In this document: piece after piece, positions 25,057-33,051 of the stretch
Layout of the letters: every line of letters starts with the position of its first letter
How positions within the stretch are numbered: the stretch's first letter is position 1
Notes under the pieces: model-generated
Told to the model about the DNA's origin: nothing
Databases searched by the model: none
The model's input: the letters and a program-made list of their open reading frames with translations, nothing else
Source of the DNA: a virus
Reading direction: 5' to 3' (one strand)
IMG/VR virus record: IMGVR_UViG_3300021139_000006
Span: 1-64,000 of that record
DNA: 64,000 nucleotides
Position numbers and translations under genes: made by a program

Positions 25057-25087
25057 AAAAAAGAAACCCCCTATTGTGAGTAGGAGG
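25057..25087 (-). terminator. strong intrinsic terminator
   Basis: The stem CCTCCTA/TAGGGGG (one G-T pair) with a 7-base loop is followed on the minus strand by TTTCTTTTTT. It ends the transcription unit that includes the structured segment. The following 24901-25056 stretch holds only a GCGA/TCGC hairpin at about 24958-24986 and AT-rich DNA. Confidence 0.75.
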
Positions 25088-25336
25088 CTTACCTAGGTTC
25101 AGAAACCTAGTATTTTTTGCGGCCCGGTACGTCTACCAAGTCGGCTTTTTTGTTACCAGAGGTAACATAACTAACAAATGATTTGTTAGCGGGGCTTTAC
25201 GCCCAAAATGCAGACTTTCTAGAGTTGCATTCGGGGAAGCAGTTTACTCCAAATGGAAGGATTCACACAAGTTAACCTAGAATCTGTATCTAGGTGCAAA
25301 GACTTACGGTATCTATACCTACTAGTAATAAAATCG
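25057..25336 (-). ncRNA. candidate structured non-coding RNA or structured 3' leader
   Basis: No frame of useful length exists here. The minus strand can form at least eight hairpins in about 280 bases, several perfect: 25308-25319, 25275-25295 (7 bp), 25207-25231, 25192-25204 (GGGC/GCCC), 25171-25189 (8 bp), 25151-25167 (7 bp), 25093-25110 (7 bp, four-base loop) and the terminator at 25067-25087. Two A6 tracts separate some of them. It follows directly on the stop of the 203-residue gene, so it is either that gene's 3' untranslated region or a processed RNA. It does not show tRNA or tmRNA ends. Confidence 0.55.
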
Positions 25337-25948
25337 CTACCAGTATCCTGGGATACTTCCTCCTTTACCTGCCGACTTGCCTCCTAGATTCAGAAGTCTA
25401 GCATAGCGAGTGAGATGACAGCTCCAGTATCCTGGTTTAGTCTTGTCTTTCTTTGCTGGGCAGTTCATTCTGTCTGAAAAAGCTTTACGAGCTTTAGGGT
25501 CTGTTATCTTAGAAGATAGACCTCCATGCTTGTCTCCAAATGTAACCTTAATTACCTTACCGGTTTTAGGGTTGTGTGTAAAGACTACATACTTTTTACC
25601 TGAACCTGAATTACGCCTAGGGTGATTCAACTGGACACTCTTTCCATGGAACTCGGCTTCCATCAATAGGTAATCCTCAGTAAGGGGATAATCTAAAGGA
25701 ACTCTTATACCATTGTATTCACCAAACTCACCTAAGTCTGTTTCTGTTAAAATCTCTGTGTCAATCGTGTCAAGGACAATGTTACCTTCTTGAAGAAGTT
25801 CTCTAGCCTCACGGAACAAATGATAAAAGCTATTAGAGCCTGGGCGATAAATCGATTCATTTAATGGTGTTTGTGTTTTTATATGGTATTGGAGACCTTC
25901 AGATAAGGTTGACATATCGGAGGCCTCCATTAGGATTTGTTTACCCAT
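25337..25948 (-). CDS. candidate internal head protein with conserved basic C-terminal domain
   Basis: The 203-residue protein begins MGKQILMEASDM and has TPLNESIY at residues 28-34, both offering gp21-type (L)xE sites. The C-terminal half (KKYVVFTHNPKTGKVIKVTFGD, then DPKARKAFSDRMNCPAKKDKTKPGYWSCHLTRYA split by Cys residues) is a small basic domain I recall from many marine phage virion proteins of unknown role. Capsid packaging is inferred from the leader-like N-terminus and the neighbourhood. Confidence 0.6.
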   Translation of the reverse strand: MGKQILMEASDMSTLSEGLQYHIKTQTPLNESIYRPGSNSFYHLFREARELLQEGNIVLDTIDTEILTETDLGEFGEYNGIRVPLDYPLTEDYLLMEAEFHGKSVQLNHPRRNSGSGKKYVVFTHNPKTGKVIKVTFGDKHGGLSSKITDPKARKAFSDRMNCPAKKDKTKPGYWSCHLTRYARLLNLGGKSAGKGGSIPGYW

Positions 25949-25950
25949 AA

Positions 25951-27030
25951 TTATTTCCTCTTAATGTTCTTCCACATTGCGCTCGCAGCCACGCGTTTGC
26001 CAGCTTCTTCCGATCCATATTCTTTAGCAGCTTTATCAGCTAGCTTCTCAAACCCTTTCCCTTTCTTGCCTATATCTTCGCCTTTTTCAGCTTTCTTTAC
26101 AACAGCTGATTTTTGTTTCTTGGTGAGACCGGCAGAAGGTTTCTTTTTCTTTGCTTCTCCTACCACTCCGATATTATCGTAAGAATTAGGCTCTTCGGTA
26201 TACATTCCTTCGTCTTCATATTGATCCATGTATGGGTCTTTCTCTGCTTTGAAGTATGTAGTGACTTCTTCAATATTATCACATGCAACGTTTAAATGTT
26301 GGAATGCCCAAGCTGGCCAATCGTGACCTTCCATTACTTGCATCTTTAAGAATTCTACATTTTCACAGATAGAATCAAGTTCACCTGCAACCATGTGTAA
26401 CTCTTGAGGATCTTGTTCTTCTTCGTACTCTCCTACAGTAGCCATCATTTTAGACTCATAGAGGGCTTTTAGGTCTTTGGTAGTGATAAGTACTGACTTA
26501 CTATTTAAAGTGTCTAGAGCCTCGTCTAATGAGGTATTATTAGTACTTCTAAGTTCTCCTGATTTAGATAAGGTGTATATTGTCTCGTTTAATGGTTCGT
26601 AAGGAGGTCTTTCTGATTTACGGTTTGCTTTAATGTCATTTACAGTTGGGGCTGCTGTTGCTCTATCTATTGCACTCAATAATTCACTACATAAATCCTC
26701 GACATCCCCATGTCCGTTTCTTTCAATCATACTTACCGTAGAGATAAATTTTTTAGCTATAGAGCTTCTGACAGAAAATTCAAATGTAATACCTTCAGGA
26801 GAAGACTTACAGTATTTTTGACTGAATATCTCTGGGTCATCTGTAAATGCTGAGCTCGTACCTGTCTTTATGAACTCTTTGTAACCTAATGAATTTTTAG
26901 GTATTGTTACCTTGAATGTATTACCTGAAGATTCATCTTTTATTTGCATACCCTCTTTAAGTACAGATTTACCTTCATTAATAAAGCTTTTTCTAAATTT
27001 GTTTGCGATTTGATCCGCTTCTTTAATCAT
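25951..27030 (-). CDS. candidate internal head protein with basic KKGKGFEK-type tail
   Basis: The 359-residue protein has an N-terminal helical stretch with INE (residues 17-19) and KEG, and PLNE near residue 144, possible prohead protease sites. The middle is acidic. The C-terminus (LTKKQKSAVVKKAEKGEDIG, then KKGKGFEKLADKAAKEYG, then AASAMWKNI) is a basic helical module that recurs in Bacteroidota phage proteins; its role is unknown, though DNA contact is plausible. It precedes the 203-residue gene by 2 bases. Confidence 0.55.
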   Translation of the reverse strand: MIKEADQIANKFRKSFINEGKSVLKEGMQIKDESSGNTFKVTIPKNSLGYKEFIKTGTSSAFTDDPEIFSQKYCKSSPEGITFEFSVRSSIAKKFISTVSMIERNGHGDVEDLCSELLSAIDRATAAPTVNDIKANRKSERPPYEPLNETIYTLSKSGELRSTNNTSLDEALDTLNSKSVLITTKDLKALYESKMMATVGEYEEEQDPQELHMVAGELDSICENVEFLKMQVMEGHDWPAWAFQHLNVACDNIEEVTTYFKAEKDPYMDQYEDEGMYTEEPNSYDNIGVVGEAKKKKPSAGLTKKQKSAVVKKAEKGEDIGKKGKGFEKLADKAAKEYGSEEAGKRVAASAMWKNIKRK

Positions 27031-27049
27031 TGTTTTTGTTTTTTATTTG

Positions 27050-27277
27050 TTAGGATTTAGTTTGAGTCCACCAGTTACATAAATACTTTTCAGGCTCAGT
27101 AGGTATAACCCCTGAACCATTATACTCTATGAAGTATTTACCTTCACATTCTCCTTTATCGGCATTCCATTTTATGCAGTTAGCACAATTGGCACCTCCG
27201 TAAGGTACTTCTCTTGCAGCTTTGTATCCAGGAGGATAAACTGCGTTTCCTTCTAGGATTAAGTTAATTAGTTTCAT
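27050..27277 (-). CDS. 75-residue four-Cys protein with leader-like N-terminus
   Basis: The protein begins MKLINLILEGNAVYPPGYKA, which looks like a short amphipathic leader ending in ILE-Gly. The rest has Cys residues in the pattern CxxC-x9-C and a late CNWW, recalling small iron-sulphur (HiPIP-like) or zinc proteins. It overlaps the preceding gene by 14 bases. Metal binding and packaging are both inferences. Confidence 0.5.
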   Translation of the reverse strand: MKLINLILEGNAVYPPGYKAAREVPYGGANCANCIKWNADKGECEGKYFIEYNGSGVIPTEPEKYLCNWWTQTKS

Positions 27278-27842
27278 TTATTCTATTTTCAAGTTCGGTA
27301 AGCTCTTTGTCCATTTGTTTAATTATATGGTCATTACTATTGTTACCAGTCCAGTTTTGTTTCTCACCTGTTTCTGTGTAAATACCTCTGTCCATTCCAT
27401 TTAGTTCCTTCATAAACGCCCTTGCATCTTTTGTGAATGTAATTGCATTTTCGGTCATTATCCTTTGGGCGTACTCTTCGTACTTACCTTCTGCTCTTAA
27501 TTTGGTTTCTAAGGATAATTGGCAGGAGAAGCAGTGCTCAAATAAACTGTAAAATTTAGAGTCGAGCTTGTGCTTCATACTGTTCTTGCATGAAGGGCAT
27601 ACTAATGGTGCAAATAACGCTTTCTTAACTGAGCTGTATTTCGTATTGGTCTGCCTGATACCATCTTTTATAGTCCATTCTTTACCATCCTCAATCCAGG
27701 TGTCACCTTCTTTGTATTCGGTAAAGCTTTTCTCGTACCCTACTTGGGTACCTGTTGATTGGGTTGCATTTCCTGAAAACAAATTACGAAGACGTTTTAC
27801 ATCTTTGCTTCTAAACTCTTTTAATAACGCGTTATCTGCCAT
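27264..27842 (-). CDS. zinc-ribbon-like protein, function unknown
   Basis: The 192-residue protein has CPSC at about residue 82 and CFSC about 23 residues later, a probable zinc ribbon. The N-terminus is a short basic helix (LKEFRSKDVKRLRNLF) and the C-terminal part is helical. Proteins of this layout occur in marine T4-like phages without assigned function. It is tightly spaced with its neighbours (2 bases after the upstream gene). Confidence 0.55.
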   Translation of the reverse strand: MADNALLKEFRSKDVKRLRNLFSGNATQSTGTQVGYEKSFTEYKEGDTWIEDGKEWTIKDGIRQTNTKYSSVKKALFAPLVCPSCKNSMKHKLDSKFYSLFEHCFSCQLSLETKLRAEGKYEEYAQRIMTENAITFTKDARAFMKELNGMDRGIYTETGEKQNWTGNNSNDHIIKQMDKELTELENRINETN

Positions 27843-27844
27843 AA

Positions 27845-28435
27845 TTATTTTACTCCGAATTTTTCGTATAATCCTTGTAGGTATCCTACATTAATCACAT
27901 TTCCGTTATTACCGTCTACCTCTTCCCTTAACATGTCAAATACCTTTTGAACAGATAATTTAGATAATTCAGGTGGGATATACTTCATGAATTCCTTCAT
28001 GTTTTCATCTATCACGGACTGCATCATTTCACCCCTGATACCGTAGTTGTACTCAGGGATAAGTATTATCTCGTAATTATGAAACTTCCTGAATTTGTTT
28101 TGGAACTCATGACTCTTAGCTACCTTTTCTGGTATAGCTATAATAAATGGTTCTTCAACATTACTCTCAAGAATTTTATATATGTAGTGTCTAGGGGAAT
28201 CCTCTCCGGATAATTGAGTCTTGACTATATCTCCGTTAGTTTCGTGGATATATAAATCAAAGATTTGCTGATTGACCTTTGCAGGCACTAAAGCATTTTT
28301 CTCTTCTCCTATAACAATGACCACTTCACTTATCTCAGATTGCTTTCTACCTAACCAGTAGGCAATTTGCAAATCCTTTTCAGTTGGTGGACAAAAGTAT
28401 CCAGGTAGGTAGCATCTTTTTAATAATGAAGGCAT
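27845..28435 (-). CDS. possible degenerate nucleotidyltransferase-fold protein
   Basis: The 196-residue protein has a Rossmann-type start (LQIAYWLGRKQSEISEVVIVIG) and a C-terminal helical part GEMMQSVIDENMKEFMKYIPPELSKL that resembles the end of phage cytidylyltransferase/NMN adenylyltransferase proteins (where ISGT.IR.A.......F...P). The catalytic HxGH motif is not visible. It may be a non-catalytic relative. An ATATTTAT element is 5 bases before the ATG. Confidence 0.4.
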   Translation of the reverse strand: MPSLLKRCYLPGYFCPPTEKDLQIAYWLGRKQSEISEVVIVIGEEKNALVPAKVNQQIFDLYIHETNGDIVKTQLSGEDSPRHYIYKILESNVEEPFIIAIPEKVAKSHEFQNKFRKFHNYEIILIPEYNYGIRGEMMQSVIDENMKEFMKYIPPELSKLSVQKVFDMLREEVDGNNGNVINVGYLQGLYEKFGVK

Positions 28436-28440
28436 ATACT

Positions 28441-28448
28441 ATAAATAT
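28441..28448 (-). promoter_or_regulatory. candidate late promoter element
   Basis: ATATTTAT followed by AGTAT, 5 bases before the ATG at 28435 on the minus strand. Confidence 0.45.
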
Positions 28449-28451
28449 CAA

Positions 28452-29000
28452 TTAATCCTTTAGTAAGGTTACTGTATAAGAAGAATTACTTGTTTTAGTA
28501 GGGGCTGTAATTGTGATGTTTTCCAATAGCTCACCTGTAGCAGGGTCTGGAATACTTACAATCATGAAGTCACTGATTGATTTCAAGAATTCCTCCCTCT
28601 TTTTAATCTCCTTGTCAAGCTCCTTTTTTCTGGCTGATAAGCTGTTGTATAGTGGGTCTCCAGAAGATGCGTAGTCATACTTAGTACCTGTCTCAGCCAA
28701 CTTAAACTTAGTGCCTTTTGGTGTAATGAATTCTTTCTTTCCTTCTGCGTTTAGCACTATCTCTTCGCAGATTAGACCTGTCATAGAAGTATTACCAGAC
28801 TCATCTACCATATCTTTAAGTTCTGCATGTACTTTGCTCATTAAAGCAAATGCTTCTATGGCAGTTACAGCTGATACTCTACCTTCAGTCACGTCTTCAA
28901 ATACCTTATGTGCTATCGCTTTAGCGGAGCTATCAGATACTACTAGGGCGTTTGAATTAACTTTTACTTTGTCTAACTCGAATTTTAACTTAGTATTCAT
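28452..29000 (-). CDS. hypothetical protein, 182 residues
   Basis: The protein is not recognised. The first two thirds are mixed helix and strand, followed by a charged helix (LSARKKELDKEIKKREEFLK) that could form a coiled coil, and a beta-type C-terminus. It overlaps the start region of the 67-residue membrane protein gene by 11 bases. Confidence 0.6.
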   Translation of the reverse strand: MNTKLKFELDKVKVNSNALVVSDSSAKAIAHKVFEDVTEGRVSAVTAIEAFALMSKVHAELKDMVDESGNTSMTGLICEEIVLNAEGKKEFITPKGTKFKLAETGTKYDYASSGDPLYNSLSARKKELDKEIKKREEFLKSISDFMIVSIPDPATGELLENITITAPTKTSNSSYTVTLLKD

Positions 29001-29193
29001 AATTGTTCTTTTTAAGTTTATTGTAAATTTTTGCTATTGTACCAGAATCAGTTTCATCATATGTGATAAACTCTCCTCCATTAACTAGGTAGTACTTCCA
29101 AGTTTTTAATACGTAGTATATGCCAAATACCAGTAATATACCTAGTACTAATGGACTGGAAATTACCCTTAAGACAATCTTACCTTTTATCAT
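28990..29193 (-). CDS. small single-span membrane protein
   Basis: The 67-residue protein has one hydrophobic segment (about residues 8-28) followed by a polar tail with a basic end. No motif allows a function call. It overlaps both neighbours by a few bases, typical of a translated phage operon. Confidence 0.5.
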   Translation of the reverse strand: MIKGKIVLRVISSPLVLGILLVFGIYYVLKTWKYYLVNGGEFITYDETDSGTIAKIYNKLKKNNYEY

Positions 29194-29510
29194 AATTTAT
29201 AATTGTTTAAGTAGTGTAATGTCTTCATGATCCTGATGTACTCATTCTTATCCTCAGAGGTGCAGTCAGGGTTATTGATTATACCAACGTACTTCTTCAT
29301 CTGTGAGTTATAGTAATCTACCTCTGCTAGTATTAAAGCTGCTATGTATACCTTATCAAAGGGTTCTTCAACCTCAACACAATGCATAGGTATTACCTTG
29401 GTCCATTTACCGAACTTAAGTGTGTAAGCCTTTTTTCTTTCTAGATTGTAGTACCTCATACGGTATTTACCGTTTGGGTCTTTAAATCTTTCGTTTATAA
29501 TGACGTTCAT
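29190..29510 (-). CDS. hypothetical protein, 106 residues
   Basis: The protein starts with a beta-type, basic part (NERFKDPNGKYRMRYYNL) and ends helical. No family is recognised. It overlaps the next gene by 4 bases. Confidence 0.5.
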   Translation of the reverse strand: MNVIINERFKDPNGKYRMRYYNLERKKAYTLKFGKWTKVIPMHCVEVEEPFDKVYIAALILAEVDYYNSQMKKYVGIINNPDCTSEDKNEYIRIMKTLHYLNNYKL

Positions 29511-29516
29511 AATTGC

Positions 29517-29738
29517 TTACAATTTACTTAGTTCTTCATACCCCATTACCTCATCTTCTACATGATTGTATATTACTTTACATACTATTGCATCTTCAAA
29601 CTCGTATATACCACAAGTATCACATGCATTTTCTTCTGTGTCATACAGTTCTATATTACCATGTTCATCTTTCATAAAGTCGCTGAATAGTAAATCTTTT
29701 ACTATAAAGTACTTCCCTACTGATTGTTTATTTATCAT
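29517..29738 (-). CDS. hypothetical acidic protein, 73 residues
   Basis: The protein is acidic, with a CDTC pair near the middle and a Cys further on, so a small metal site is possible. No family is recognised. It is part of the 28-31 kb run of small genes upstream of the primase gene's 3' side. Confidence 0.5.
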   Translation of the reverse strand: MINKQSVGKYFIVKDLLFSDFMKDEHGNIELYDTEENACDTCGIYEFEDAIVCKVIYNHVEDEVMGYEELSKL

Positions 29739-29745
29739 ATCTTGT

Positions 29746-29931
29746 TTATTCTATTTCCTCTATAGGATATTGTTCTGAATTTCTAATTACATCACCTAAG
29801 GCATACACTACATGCATCTTTGCAAATTCAGTCATTAATTTCTTAATATCCTCCAACTCAGTTGGAACGCTAGACCAACTTTTTAATATAAATTCTTCTG
29901 CAGATAATATTTTGTCTTTCATAATCATCAT
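29746..29931 (-). CDS. hypothetical protein, 61 residues
   Basis: The protein is short, helical and not recognised. Its start overlaps the primase stop by 4 bases, suggesting that it is translated from the primase message. Confidence 0.45.
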   Translation of the reverse strand: MMIMKDKILSAEEFILKSWSSVPTELEDIKKLMTEFAKMHVVYALGDVIRNSEQYPIEEIE

Positions 29932-30902
29932 ATCTTGTTTATTTTCATCTTCATCAACTTACTCGTTGTCAGTGGACTTACCTGTTGTATCAGCTTTGTA
30001 AAGTCCTCAAACGTCATAGACCCTGGGTCTTTCTCGTCTAATTCAACTAGATACACTGTCTTGCCCATTTCCATCAATAGCTGACAATTAACTAATGATT
30101 CCTTCAATGCGTCTGAATCTAGGCAAAGATACACCTTTTTTGATTTGCAGGTCAATAATTTTTTCATTAACTCGGGTTGTATAACCTTACCCAATAGCGG
30201 TATACAGTTACGCTTAATAGTAAACATATCAAATACACCTTCACAAAGTACAATAGGCTTAGACCAGTTAATCATTGACTCAAAAGGGATAATATCCCTA
30301 GAGCATTCTGGAAATTCATACTTGACGAAGGTCTCATCAGATAGTGCTCTACCTATCAGGTAATTAACCTTCATAGATTTATCGTAAGATGGAATGACAA
30401 TACGGTTACGGTACCGGCCTTCTTCACAGTATCCTATGTTCCATTTAATGATGTCATCTTCACGTACATTACGCTTCTTAACATAAGCTTTAGCATGACG
30501 AAGCTTAAGATCATGTTTAGGTAGTTTGCCTTGTACAGATTTGAATTCGGCTGGGAGCTGGCCTGAAAATACACCTTTTACCTCTTTGGGTTTATGTATA
30601 GAGGTATCTGTGTATTTTAGTATTTCTTTGAGTTCATTGAACCGTTGTTCTGTAGCCCCTATCTTTTTAAGTAGGTTGTAAATAGACTTACCTTTCTCAC
30701 CACAAGACCAGCAGTGGTAGATGTTGACAGGTTTTCCATCTTCTATTATGGTTTCCATATCAACCTCTAGTTTCTTCTGACCGGCAATTCTAGAAGGCCT
30801 GTTTGCACAGCCTACAAATGGGCATAGGTATTTTCTGTTTGATGAAGAGGAACCGGTACCTGTGCCTAATACTGAATCAAGAAAGGGAATTAGACTACTC
30901 AT
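29928..30902 (-). CDS. DNA primase, gp61/DnaG-like
   Basis: The 324-residue protein has an N-terminal zinc-binding part (Cys27, Cys32, then HCWSC with His63, Cys64 and Cys67), a primase core segment RYRNRIVIPSYD, and a TOPRIM domain with PIVLCEGVFD (Glu221) and YLCLDSDA (Asp262, Asp264). This is the DnaG/T4 gp61 order. It would lay down RNA primers at the phage fork. A box close to the host consensus, TACCTTCG (30921-30928, minus), lies upstream, suggesting early expression in the middle of a mostly late block. It is followed by small unknown genes. Confidence 0.9.
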   Translation of the reverse strand: MSSLIPFLDSVLGTGTGSSSSNRKYLCPFVGCANRPSRIAGQKKLEVDMETIIEDGKPVNIYHCWSCGEKGKSIYNLLKKIGATEQRFNELKEILKYTDTSIHKPKEVKGVFSGQLPAEFKSVQGKLPKHDLKLRHAKAYVKKRNVREDDIIKWNIGYCEEGRYRNRIVIPSYDKSMKVNYLIGRALSDETFVKYEFPECSRDIIPFESMINWSKPIVLCEGVFDMFTIKRNCIPLLGKVIQPELMKKLLTCKSKKVYLCLDSDALKESLVNCQLLMEMGKTVYLVELDEKDPGSMTFEDFTKLIQQVSPLTTSKLMKMKINKI

Positions 30903-30951
30903 TAACTTTTATTTACCCTGCGAAGGTAAGTAAATTTAATTTGTCAAAAAA

Positions 30952-31701
30952 TTATTTTTTGAAGGTTTTTAATATCATGTAAATATCTTTCAAATCCTTT
31001 AAACTAATTATGTGAAATGCATTCAAATCTTTAACTGAGTCTTTAATTTCTTCATCAAATAACTTCTTCCAAATATCGTACATTTTTTTATACTGTGGAT
31101 TTTTACTCACAAACCTTTTAAACTCAGCGTTATTTACATGTTTGTACTCATTCGCTGGTGTTACTTTATCATAATCAATATTTCCTTCTTTATCCATTAC
31201 TTGTTCAGCTTCACGATAAACACGTTCTATATCCTCAACAGTTTGTGTGTCATAAAAACCTAGTAATTTATTCATTAGAAATACAGACGGAGTGAATGTT
31301 ATGTCTTTTTCAAATACTGGTAATATTAACTCTTCAAATTTTTCTAGCTTTAATTTGGATATCTCCCTTTTTTTCAGTGTAACTAAGTCTTCTGATACAG
31401 CTAAACGTATTTTATCTAAATTCTTTAGAAATTCTGTTTGGTCCTTATTATCAACAAAATTATTAAATCCTTCACCATCAAATTTTCCATTGGGGTCTGT
31501 AAATCTATCTTGTTCCTTATTCCAGTCAAATTTATTTTTATAGTATTTACCATAGTTGTATTCAAACTGTTTAAGCAAGTCTTTTGGAAATTTATTAAAA
31601 TCTACTAAATTACCTTTCTGTTTTTCTAACTCACCCTTAGCGTTTACTTGTAATGACTCAGCGAGAATTGTTTTTAGTAATTGTTTAAATAAGTCTGCCA
31701 T
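30952..31701 (-). CDS. candidate capsid-packaged protein, 249 residues
   Basis: I place the start at the ATG at 31701 (MADLFKQLLKTILAESLQVN). The upstream ATG at 31740 would overlap the previous gene by 35 bases, while this one leaves a normal 4-base gap. The N-terminus is an amphipathic leader ending in ILAE, like a capsid-targeting sequence. The rest is Lys-rich and helical with no known motif. Confidence 0.55.
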   Translation of the reverse strand: MADLFKQLLKTILAESLQVNAKGELEKQKGNLVDFNKFPKDLLKQFEYNYGKYYKNKFDWNKEQDRFTDPNGKFDGEGFNNFVDNKDQTEFLKNLDKIRLAVSEDLVTLKKREISKLKLEKFEELILPVFEKDITFTPSVFLMNKLLGFYDTQTVEDIERVYREAEQVMDKEGNIDYDKVTPANEYKHVNNAEFKRFVSKNPQYKKMYDIWKKLFDEEIKDSVKDLNAFHIISLKDLKDIYMILKTFKK

Positions 31702-31705
31702 TTTA

Positions 31706-32128
31706 TTATGATATTTTAGCATATTGCCCTTCAGACTCATCTATCCAAGCAATATCGTTTAATTTGACAATTTTCGAATACAATTTATTATTTTTTCCAC
31801 CAGCATAATCTTGTGCATTCATTTTAGATGGTGATACGAAAACACCATTTTTAATTGGGTAGCTTGAATACACTAATATCTCTCCTTTAGATAATGCTTC
31901 TTCCATATCTTTAACCGTAAAATCAGGATACATATTACCCTCTACTTTTGCATTTTCAAATGCTTCACGAGCTGTTTTAATATCCGAAAGATTTCTAATC
32001 CATGTGTTATAACTATTTGGTGCTGGATTAGAATTATTTATCAACTCTAATTGTTTAGATTTTATACCAGTAGGTTCTCTTGAGTCCTCAAGTTTCTCCC
32101 TTAATATTATACTGAATATGTCTTTCAT
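31706..32128 (-). CDS. possible ADP-ribosyltransferase-like protein with leader-type N-terminus
   Basis: The 140-residue protein starts MKDIFSIILREKLED, a leader-like amphipathic helix with (L)RE/LE sites. The C-terminal half reads ILVYSSYPIKNGVFVSPSKM, then NAQDYAGG and LYSKIVKLNDIAWIDESEGQYAKI. The order G.fVsPS..(A)..Y followed by strands recalls ADP-ribosyltransferase-type folds used by phages (T4 Alt is packaged in the head). No catalytic Glu motif can be fixed by eye. Both fold and activity are tentative. Confidence 0.4.
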   Translation of the reverse strand: MKDIFSIILREKLEDSREPTGIKSKQLELINNSNPAPNSYNTWIRNLSDIKTAREAFENAKVEGNMYPDFTVKDMEEALSKGEILVYSSYPIKNGVFVSPSKMNAQDYAGGKNNKLYSKIVKLNDIAWIDESEGQYAKIS

Positions 32129-32135
32129 TGGTTAT

Positions 32136-32597
32136 TTACTTTGTTTTACCCCAACTTTTACCTTTACCTGGGTCTTTGCATGCTGCCGGTGTAGGCCGGC
32201 ATGAAGGATACTTAGACCTCTTTTCTCCATCTTGTCTTCCACAAGATTTACATTTTACTTTTCCGTTTTCCTTCTTACATGTATTGCAATCAACCCATCC
32301 TTTAGACTTGCCTGGTGCACCTTTTCTATTAAACCATTTGTGCAGTGATTCTTCCTCTTCTTTTATGTCGCTCCAGATATCTCCTTTACGGCATCTTACA
32401 ATTGCTCCTGATCTATAAGCTGACGGCTTATCGTATTTTTGACGTGCAATACGTAGACATCTATCAGCTTTTTTCTCTTGTAGTATCTCCTTTAATAAAT
32501 CAATCAACTCACTGTTAGACTGACATGAGTTACATTCTTTTAATTCAGATTTCTCCAGTAGAACTTTCTTTATTAGGTTGCTATGTAAGTCTTGCAT
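32136..32597 (-). CDS. Cys-rich basic protein with C-terminal SLxKWFxRKG domain
   Basis: The 153-residue protein starts MQDLHSNLIKKVLLEKSELK, again leader-like. The C-terminal 80 residues have CLRIARQKYDKPSAYRSGAI, then SLHKWFNRKG, GWVDCNTC and CKSCGRQDGEKRSKYPSC. This resembles small basic domains of the DUF5872 type found in marine phages and giant viruses (my recollection). Many Cys suggest zinc binding. Function unknown. Confidence 0.55.
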   Translation of the reverse strand: MQDLHSNLIKKVLLEKSELKECNSCQSNSELIDLLKEILQEKKADRCLRIARQKYDKPSAYRSGAIVRCRKGDIWSDIKEEEESLHKWFNRKGAPGKSKGWVDCNTCKKENGKVKCKSCGRQDGEKRSKYPSCRPTPAACKDPGKGKSWGKTK

Positions 32598-32601
32598 GTT
32601 T

Positions 32602-33051
32602 TTACTGAATTAAATCCTTTCTGAAGAAGGTAGAATTTATGTTTGAGTTATAAGAATTGTCTGATTCTAAAACACCCTCCATGAATTGGTACTTTATTTC
32701 ATAGTAAGTATTTTGTTTCTTCCCATATGTAAATATCAGAATTTCTCGAATGAATTGATTTTCACCATAAGTTTTAAGGTCTAGTAACAACTCTTCACTA
32801 CTTCCCCAGTACTTCTGCCAATCTGATTCTTTCTTTACTAACTTCTTAGTTGCCTTCCGGCCAGGCTTCTTTAGTAAAGATTGTTCTTGAAGTTCTTTCT
32901 TACCTAGCTTTACATTTCGCTCGCTGAATAGTTGTTTCTTTCCTATATAGAACTTTCCTGTAGAGATACGAGTTATCTTGTATATAAAACCAAATGCACC
33001 CTCTGGTGCATCTGATATTGATTGTATGGTTGATTCTTTATACTTCCACAT
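32602..33051 (-). CDS. GIY-YIG endonuclease-like protein
   Basis: The 149-residue protein has GFIYKITRISTGKFYIGKKQ at about residues 20-39, the GIY-YIG core, then W..YWGSSEELLLDLKTYG and F.REILIF...K, the pattern of small standalone GIY-YIG proteins in T4-like phages. It has no extra DNA-binding module. It lies between the packaged-protein group and fibre genes and is probably a homing or housekeeping nuclease. Confidence 0.8.
   Translation of the reverse strand: MWKYKESTIQSISDAPEGAFGFIYKITRISTGKFYIGKKQLFSERNVKLGKKELQEQSLLKKPGRKATKKLVKKESDWQKYWGSSEELLLDLKTYGENQFIREILIFTYGKKQNTYYEIKYQFMEGVLESDNSYNSNINSTFFRKDLIQ

Noticed and set aside
25057-25336. tmRNA or tRNA cluster
   Set aside because: No tRNA-Ala-like ends, T-loop or CCA-type end found; the hairpins do not form a cloverleaf.
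31702-31740. Upstream ATG at 31740 for the gene ending at 30952
   Set aside because: It would overlap the preceding gene by 35 bases; the ATG at 31701 leaves normal spacing and gives a leader-like N-terminus.
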